From Flammula alnicola (Eukaryota > Basidiomycota > Agaricomycetes > Agaricales > Strophariaceae): a stretch of DNA of 64,000 nt. The number at the start of each line of letters is the position of its first letter. The stretch's first letter is position 1. Under the pieces are notes generated by a model, which saw only the letters and a list, made by a program, of their open reading frames with translations, was not told the origin of the DNA and did not search any database. The translations under genes were made by a program, and so were the position numbers. Below, piece after piece: positions 56,446 through 64,000 of the stretch. Location of the stretch: NCBI GenBank assembly GCA_015499995.1, contig JADNRV010000097.1:124001-188000 (forward strand), written 5' to 3'.

Positions 56446-59400
56446 ATGCGTTCCAAAACTGTCGCATTTTGGCACTGGGCTGCCCTTTTCCCCCTTGTCG
56501 TCGCTCTGAACAACATCGCGACCCCCTCTGCACCGCCGACCGTATCCATCCTCCCAGGTGCCTCGAGTGCCGCATCTTCGTTGTCCAGCAAGCCTTCCGC
56601 CTCGCTGTCTTCTAAGTCGCCAATACCTTCAATATCGATACTCTCGTCTCAGTCCACCAATGCATCCTCTGTCACCTCTGCTTCACCGAGCAGTGCACTG
56701 AGCTCTCAAGCTGTCCCCTCTGGCAATGCTAGCGTCTCCGTAACAGGCTCTAACACGTTCTCTCCATTCCCCGTTCCCTCGGATATCCCTGAGCCTCCTG
56801 TATACCCCGCTGTAGATCCCAGAAATCCACCCTCTGTAAGTCTTCTTGTCGCTGACGATTCGAGATTTTCGCTGACAGTTGACATCATCGTGGCTTTGTC
56901 TTTTCCCGATTCTTTTTTTGGACGGCTGCGTGTGCGTATTTAGGTTGGAGATGCTGTTATACCCGATTTTGGACCTGCTTGGGCAGCGGCATATGAGAAG
57001 GCAAAGACGAAGGTGAGCTCCTTTTCGCTTTTGGGGTTGGACCTCGGGGCGGGCATCGTTCGCCGCTCGTGAATGACTGGCTGCTTGGTTCTGCTTGGCG
57101 CCTCACCGTCGGGCCTCGGCCGCTAGTGCAATTCGGTGCGGCGGCGCGTCGGCTTAGATGGTTCTTTCTATTTTCTGCAGTCGCAACATCCGACGCGCTC
57201 TAGCGCTATGGAAGTCGTTGTGGACGTAATGCGTACATTAGGGCGTCACACTGGACCAAATCTGCACACAACGTGCTTGGGTTTTATGCTCTTTTCGCGC
57301 CGTGACACTTTTATGTCAATCTGGACCAGGGTCGAATATCAACCTAAATACTTGTCTCGCGTTTCGCTCCCGTCTTGACTACTTTTTACGGATTCTCATA
57401 AAACGTCGCGCATATACTCACCAAAACCTACAACTGCTCTAACACCTTAGGTCGCTGGATTCACATTAGAAGAAAAGGTTAGCGTTGCGACGGGAGTGGG
57501 ATGGCAAGGCGGACGATGTGTGGTACGTACTATTAGCACTTTTGATGTAATATTCGATGTGACTTGAAAGATGTAACAGGGAAACATCGCTGCGATAGAG
57601 AATGGAACTAGCTGGCCTGGATTGTGTCTTGAGGTACGTTGGTTCTTCCTCCGTCCTTCAGTTCTTAAATTTATTCCAGTGACTAACCTCGTCTTGTGAT
57701 CTTTATGATTGGATGTAGGATTCTCCCCTCGGCGTGCGCCTCTCCGACTTTGTAACGGCCTTCCCAACAGGTATCAACGCTGCAGCATCGTAAGTACCTC
57801 CCACACATCTTAGTGCAAACAAATACTCACCCGTCATCTACCTCTCCCAGCTTCAACCGTGGGCTGATGCGCCAACGCGGCCTATTCATGGGCGAAGAGC
57901 ACAGAGGCAAAGGTGTCAACGTGCAGCTCGGGCCGATGATGAACATGGGGCGGATCGCGCAGGGAGGGCGGAACTGGGAAGGCTTCGGCGCAGACCCGTT
58001 CCTGACGGGGGAGGCGGCGTTTGAAACGGTGCTGGGTATACAGCAGGCTGGGGTTATTGCGTGTGCGAAGCATTTGATTGGCAAGTACGTGGTTTGTTTT
58101 ATGACCTCTCTCTGTCTCCCTCTCTCTTTTGTGAGGATTGTTCGTGAGGAGATCGTTAACGCTGGTTGCCCATACCTTTTTTTATATTTTTACAGCGAGC
58201 AGGAGCATGATCGCACGACTTCGAGCTCGAATATTGATGATCGAACTATGCACGAGATATACGCGCATCCGTTCTTGAAGAGCGTGATGGCGGGTGTGGG
58301 GAGTCTGATGTGCAGTTACAGTGAGTATAGTCCGGTTTCTTTCTCCTTTAAAAGTGTATATACTGACTTCCGTGAACTAAAATGAATGCAGATTTGATCA
58401 ACGATACGTATGCTTGCGAGAACAACAAAGTGATGAACGATATCGTGAAGCGCGAGTATGCGTTCCAGGGATGTAGGCATGCTTTTATTTTCGTCTGCTT
58501 TTTGTCTTTCCTGATGCATGCACCTTTGCAGTCATCATGTCGGATTGGTCTGCGTGAGTATTCATCGTTTTAGCATCATTTCTGTTCGGTCGATCGTCAT
58601 GAAGAAAATTCGCCATGGCTAAGTCTTGCTTTTGATGTGTGTTAGTCAACATTCGACGATATCGGCCAACAGGGGATTGGATGTGCGTGAATCGAGCCAT
58701 TTTTTTTAAAAAAAAAAAATAGCCATTGATGTCAATTTCGATTCATGATAGATGTCGATGCCTGGAGATATCACTTTCAACTCTGGTACATCGTACTTCG
58801 GTGCGAACTTGACAGCGTTCGTAGAGAACGGGACGATTCCGGAAGGGCGTGTGGATGACATGGGTAAGCCTTCCGTACATTGACAGGCTGAGGAACTAAC
58901 TCCCCTCCTCCTCCATATTATACCTATAGCAACCCGCGTCCTCGCCTCCTGGTACCTCATGCGACAAGACAGTCCTTCCTTCCCATCTGTTAACTTTGAC
59001 GCCTTCAACCCCGACAGCGACCAAACGAACATGCACATCGACGTCCAGGACAACCATTACCAGCTTGTGCGCACGCTCGGCGCGGCCAGTGCTGTTCTGC
59101 TGAAGAATGAGGGAGCGTTGCCTTTGGGCAAGAAAGATAGGAGTATTGTATTGATTGGGAGTGGGGCGGGACCTGGCAAGGCGGGTCCGAATGAGTTTGC
59201 GGATCAGGTGGGTGGTTTTTTTTGTTCGGTTTGGGGGGTTGTGTGGCGCACTGACCGTTCGGTGATGAATTTGTGTCTGGTATTTATTTAGGGTGGTACA
59301 GACGGTGTGCTTGCTATGGGATGGGGATCTGGAACGGCGAATTTCACATATCTCGTCACTGTGAGTCGTTTCTTTGAGTTTCCTTGCTCGTTATTTCTAA

Positions 59401-60782
59401 ACTGATCTGTGGTATGTATTTATAGCCTCTTGATGCTATCCAAAGCAAAGCGCGCCAGTTCCGCACGAGCGTCTCTTGGTTATTTGACGACTTTGACCTT
59501 CCCCGCGCCGGGAATATGGCACGTAAGAGGAACGCAGCTCTCGTTTTCCTGAGTGCGGATAGTGGTGAGGATTATATCACGGTCGACGGAAATGAGGGTG
59601 ATCGGTGCGTTTTTCATTTGTGTTTGGTCTGCTTCGTTGAATGTGATCGCTGAAATGTGTATTCATAATTTACAGGAAGAACTTGACGGCGTGGCATGGA
59701 GGCGACGCGCTTGTGCTTTCTGTGGCTGCTCAGAATAACAATACGATTGTTGTTGTTAATAGCGTGGGGCCGCTCATCCTCGAGCCGTGGATTGACCATC
59801 CTAACGTCACTGCTGTACGTCAATGTCCACACGGGCGCTATTCGATATATTTTAGTGATGACTGTCTTTTTAATAGGTCGTATGGGCGGGTGCGCCGGGA
59901 CAAGAAGTCGGCAATTCGCTCGTGGATGTTTTGTATGGCGCCTGGAACCCATCTGGCCGCTTGCCTTATACCATTGCGAAGAGTCCTTCAGATTATGGAG
60001 CGCAATTGACTCTTCCGACATCTGGCCAGAATCCGAGTGGACAAACCCCGTTGGAGATTACGTATACCGAAGGGTGAGCTCCTAACATCATTTTCTGTGT
60101 TGCGTTGAACGCCCTGACTATCGTGTTGCATTTTATTCTTTTGCGACACAGGTTGAATATTGACTATCGACACTTCGATTCTGCAAGTCTTATATCCGTT
60201 GTTCGGCTACTAGTAAATGCTGACATGGCATCTTGCAGAATAATATCACCCCACGCTTCGAGTTTGGATTTGGCTTGAGTTATACCACTTTTAAATATAC
60301 CGGGCTTTATGTGTCAAAGATTGCGACTGTGGAGTCGCCTGCAGAGTTCCCGTTCGTGTCCGCTTGGGACAACGGCAACGCCACTGCTATCGCTGAAGGG
60401 TCGTCGAGGGCTCTGTGGTTGCACAGGCCGGCCTTCCAAGCCACATTTACCGTCCAGAACACAGGATCTGTATCTGGAGGAGAGGTACGCAAAGGTTCAT
60501 TTTGTTATCAAATTGTCGAAGGCCTCAACACTTCCACAGATCCCGCAATTGTACATCAACTTCCCCGCCTCTTCCGGGGAGCCCCCCTCGGTGCTCAGAG
60601 GCTTCACGAACATCGAGCTCAACCCCGGACAGAAGGGCAGCGTGACGATCACGCTTTCGCGGTACGATTTGTCGATTTGGGACGTGGTGCAGCAGGGGTG
60701 GAGGAAGCCGGAGGGAACGATTGGCGTTACGGTTGGTGCGAGCAGTCGTGATTCGAGATTGAAAGGTAGTGTACCGATCTGA
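56446..60782 (+). CDS. GH3 beta-glucosidase, tandem copy 1
   Basis: GH3 beta-glucosidases hydrolyse cellobiose and other beta-glucosides, mostly outside the cell. My join of about 18 exons gives roughly 883 residues, normal for fungal enzymes. The N-terminus has a signal peptide (MRSKTVAFWHWAALFPLVVA) and an unusually long Ser/Thr/Pro linker of about 100 residues. The catalytic domain shows [67 protein letters not shown] and MSDWSAQHSTI, whose Asp is the family nucleophile. The second domain and C-terminal fibronectin-like domain follow (FGFGLSYTTF, LRGFTNIELNPGQKG). Stop at 60782. No frame break was seen. Confidence 0.93.
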
Positions 60783-61763
60783 AGGACAAGGAAATTGGAA
60801 TGGATAATGTTTGTACGAGGTACTTTGGAATGATGTGTCTTGACTGCCAAGCGACATACGGGTTTCGTTCGCTTGCAAGGCGTCTTCAAGCCATCATGTC
60901 ATTATTAGTCGAAGAAAATACCGCTGGATTTTCCTTCATTCATAAGAATAATATGAGTGTGACTTGCCTAGGCCTTGAAGCTTGAAGCCTGGCTTAAAAT
61001 TAGAGACACATAATGGGCAATCAAGATCGTGGCTGCTGTGTAGAGCACAGCAAGAGGACAGGCGAGGACCAACAATTTGAAGCCTTCATGACGTCACGCG
61101 TGCATTAGTCATAGCTAGTGGCTCATGGATCAGGTGATGGCACCGCGCGGATCGGGCCGAGAAGATTGGACTGGGAATATTTCTCGGAAGCAAATATGTT
61201 GTGAGTTTTTTCTTTCCTCTTCGACATAAAGTCTCGCGGAAATCAGAATGAATTTTTCTTTGCACAATCGAGCGGATAGCTAAAGGGTGATCGATGATCG
61301 ATCAATGCCGGGGTTGAAACGTTGACGCGTTAACTGCTGGGGAGTATTGCTGGGAACTCAATGATCCATTTGAAAGGAGACTTGATTTTGGTGGAGATTT
61401 TCTCCTCACCGAAACAACAGGTGTGGTGCGAACAATCCAATGAACCAACCAGATTTATGAAGTTAACTCGCCTTGTACAAAGGCTTCGTATGGACGGGGA
61501 AGAGAAATTATGAAAAGCCGCGAAGGTTTTCTCAAATGCACCCCTCCCTCATACATGGATCGGCCTAAGTATGAACAGTGGCGAGTCATCGAGACGAGTG
61601 TTGAAATTTTAAGGCAGCCTTTGCTGAGCGCTTAGTAAAAAAAAATATTGGGCGCCCATCTGTTTTAAAGTCGGCCGCTGCTAATTCCCCTCGTTTTCTT
61701 GTTCCCCTTTCGTCGTCCCCCTTTTCGTCGTCCCTTTGTGTCGTCCCTTTGTCCTCCTTAACT
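60783..61763. other. intergenic between the two GH3 genes
   Basis: No gene. It contains the second TGACGTCACGCGT at 61089-61101 and a pyrimidine-rich CGTCCC/TCGTCG leader just before the ATG at 61764. Confidence 0.5.
61089..61101. promoter_or_regulatory. CRE-like plus ACGCGT motif upstream of GH3 gene 2
   Basis: Exact copy of the 13 bases at 55431-55443, here about 660 bases before the ATG at 61764. Confidence 0.4.
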
Positions 61764-64000
61764 ATGCGCATCCCAAGCACGGTCTTTTGGCATTGGGTGG
61801 TGGTCTTCCCCTTTATCATTGTCCCGAATGGTCTCGCAGCCCCCACGAGCTCTGCATCACTGCAGGATATACCGATATCCATCCGAGAGGCAGCGAGTGC
61901 CGCGTCTTTATTCACATCTCTCGCGGCTACTGCAACCTCCGTCACATTCGCTTCACAGCGCGGTGCAGCTCTCTCTCAAGCATTGTCCGGCAACATCTCC
62001 TCAAGAGGTTTCAATGCATTCGCTCAGTTCTCTGTCCCGTCGGATATTCCTGAGTCACCCGTATACCCTGCTGTAGATCCCAGCAATCCACCTTCGGTAA
62101 GTGCTCTCCTTGCGATTATTCGAGGTATTTTCTCAATGCTGATGGTTGACATCATCCTGCATTTGTTTCGTTGTGTGCATGTGATGTAGGTGGGAGACAC
62201 TGTTGTACCGGACTTTGGACCTGCCTGGGCTGCAGCGTACGCGAAAGCGAAGAAGATGGTGAGTTGTCAGCCGTTCAGAATTCTCGAGACGCGCGCGCCA
62301 CATTGTGGGCTAAGTATCCCCATACGACCGCTTCTACATCCTGCGTGACACATCGTGTTGTCACTTTGATTTCGTGACGAGCATGAACTTCTTGCCTCCT
62401 CTTGCTCCATTGCCCTCTATACTACTATATTTTTCTCATGGCATGCATATACTCACGAAAATTTCACTTCCTCAAAAACACTAGGTCGCTGGATTCTCAT
62501 TAGAAGACAAGGTCAACGTTACCACGGGGGTGGGATGGGGAGGCGGGCGATGTATCGTACGTATTCTTAACACGTATCTGTGGTAAGCTTGCGATAATAA
62601 CGATTATAACAGGGAAATATCGGGGCAATCGCATCAGCTAACGGAGCTAGCTGGCCTGGCCTGTGTCTCGAGGTACGTTTATTCGTCTCACTTCTGGTGT
62701 TGTGATTGTTAACATCGCATCTAGGACTCTCCTCTTGGAATACGGAACACCGATTTTGTGACCGCCTTCCCAGCAGGAATCAACGCCGCAGCTTCGTAAG
62801 CGTCTCTCTTACCCTTCTTCCTCCCCGTAAACAAAGACTAATCCAATACCACCTTTGCTAGCTTCAATCGCGACTTGATACGCCAGCGCGGTCTGTTCTT
62901 GGGCAAGGAGAGCAGAAACAAGGGTGTAAACGTGCAGCTTGGGCCGATGATGAACATGGGACGGATCGCGCAGGGAGGGCGGAACTGGGAAGGCTTCGGC
63001 GCCGACCCATTCCTGACAGGGGAGGCTGCGTATGAGACGGTGATAGGCATGCAGGAGGCTGGGGTTATTGCATGTGCGAAGCATTTGGTTGGCAAGTTCG
63101 TATTTTGTTCTTGGATTGTGTTGTCTTTGTTGTGAAGAGATCGTGAATGCTGATCATCCGTACTTTTTCATAGCGAGCAGGAACATGATCGCACGACTGC
63201 GAGCTCGCATATCGATGATCGGACTATGCATGAGATATATGCGCATCCGTTCTTGAAGAGCGTTATGGCGGGCGTCGGGAGCATGATGTGCAGTTACAGT
63301 ACGTATACTCCAGTTCCGTTGCTTTAACGGCGCATATATTCAATTCTGTTGGCTGACTTTAATACACTCAATCCGCTGTGATGTATGATACAGATTTGGT
63401 CAATGACACGTATGCATGTGAGAACGACAAGATGATGAATGATATCGTGAAGCGCGAATATGCGTTCCAGGGATGTGGGTATATTTTCTTTCATTATCTG
63501 CGCATTATTTGCTGAAGCATTCTTTGTAGTCATCATGTCAGATTGGTCTGCGTCAGTATCTCTTCTGCGTCGTACGAGGAACATTCGGCCACAGCTAATC
63601 ACTTTTATTCTTAATTTGATGACAGTCACCATTCGACAATATCAGCAAACAGAGGACTGGACGTGAGTGTCCTGAGCTCGCTTCGTCAATTTTTTTTAGA
63701 GATTGACATAAACTGTGATCGATTATAGATGTCGATGCCTGGAGATATCACTTTCAACTCGGGTACCTCCTACTGGGGTGCCAACCTGACTGCGTTTGTG
63801 CAAAACGGAACGATTCCCGAAGCTCGCGTCGACGACATGGGTGAGTCTTTTCACGGGTCAGACCTTGAAATGTTAACGAAGTTTCTCCCTCCCTTCCCAT
63901 CTTCCGATAGCCACGCGCATCATCGCCGCTTGGTACCTCCTCGGACAAGACAACCCTTCTTATCCAGCCGTCAACTTCGACGCCTTTAACCCGGACAACG
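61764..64000 (+). CDS. GH3 beta-glucosidase, tandem copy 2, cut by the right edge
   Basis: Close paralogue of the preceding gene in the same orientation. The signal peptide is [20 protein letters not shown], followed by a shorter linker than in copy 1. The first GH3 domain then aligns exon for exon: [60 protein letters not shown] and [35 protein letters not shown] and [17 protein letters not shown] carry the nucleophile Asp. Introns fall at the same places. The sequence stops in NFDAFNPDN, so the second half is outside the window. No break was seen in the part present. Confidence 0.93.

Overview
The window looks like nuclear DNA of a mushroom-forming basidiomycete (Agaricomycetes). Genes are densely cut by short (about 50-65 nt) GT-AG introns. 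The families present fit this: a KRE6/SKN1 glucan-synthesis pair, an unspecific-peroxygenase-type heme-thiolate peroxidase, a GMC oxidoreductase, GH3 beta-glucosidases, MYND-finger proteins and a Tnp2-type CACTA transposon. No organism name can be given from sequence alone.

Layout. 1-2699 (-): 5' part of a KRE6/SKN1 gene running off the left edge. 4284-6428 (-): adenylosuccinate lyase. 7201-8164: a retroposed element with a tRNA-like Pol III head and an 11-bp target duplication. 8478-9423 (-): low-complexity protein. 10372-10741 (+): small two-exon gene. 11503-13779 (+): NCA2. 14207-15292 (+): short-chain dehydrogenase-like protein. 15532-23538: complete 8.0-kb CACTA transposon (TIRs, CAG duplication, Tnp2 transposase with a frameshift, two accessory genes) sitting 98 bp upstream of a MYND-finger gene (23637-24626, +). 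26243-27657 (+): peroxygenase. 28154-29732 (-): ankyrin/SEC-C/MYND protein. 30831-35502 (+): SNF2-RING helicase of the Rad5/Uls1 type. 36764-39487 (+): GMC oxidoreductase. 39840-40901 (-): secreted protein with eighteen 15-residue repeats. 43707-44223 (+): Ser/Thr-rich GPI-type protein. 44902-45559: Mutator-like non-autonomous element with nested palindromes. 46094-49141 (+): second KRE6/SKN1 gene. 50478-53418 (+): a gene whose 3' half is a tandem array of intron-like units. 53769-53917: mariner-type MITE. 56446-60782 and 61764-64000 (+): tandem GH3 beta-glucosidases, the second cut by the right edge.

The most unusual object is 51801-53255. Twenty-two tandem units of 57-70 bp each carry a splice donor, a branch-like CTGAC/CTAAC motif in most units, a pyrimidine tract and a CAG acceptor. 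Acceptor and next donor are always separated by exactly three variable bases. I assembled eight upstream exons that enter the array in phase 0, so each three-base interval could be a one-codon micro-exon. Both KRE6 paralogues share a 5-nt micro-exon, which suggests this genome can splice very small exons. Second is the repeat protein at 39840-40901: a signal peptide followed by dibasic-punctuated repeats in blocks of 3, 4, 5 and 6, resembling Kex2-processed repeat precursors.

Wood or litter polymer turnover (GH3, peroxygenase, GMC oxidase), wall glucan synthesis (two KRE6 genes) and housekeeping genes are interspersed with several classes of transposable elements. I see no operon-like functional cluster. 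All gene models were joined by eye from splice signals and reading frame; exon ends may be off by a few bases.
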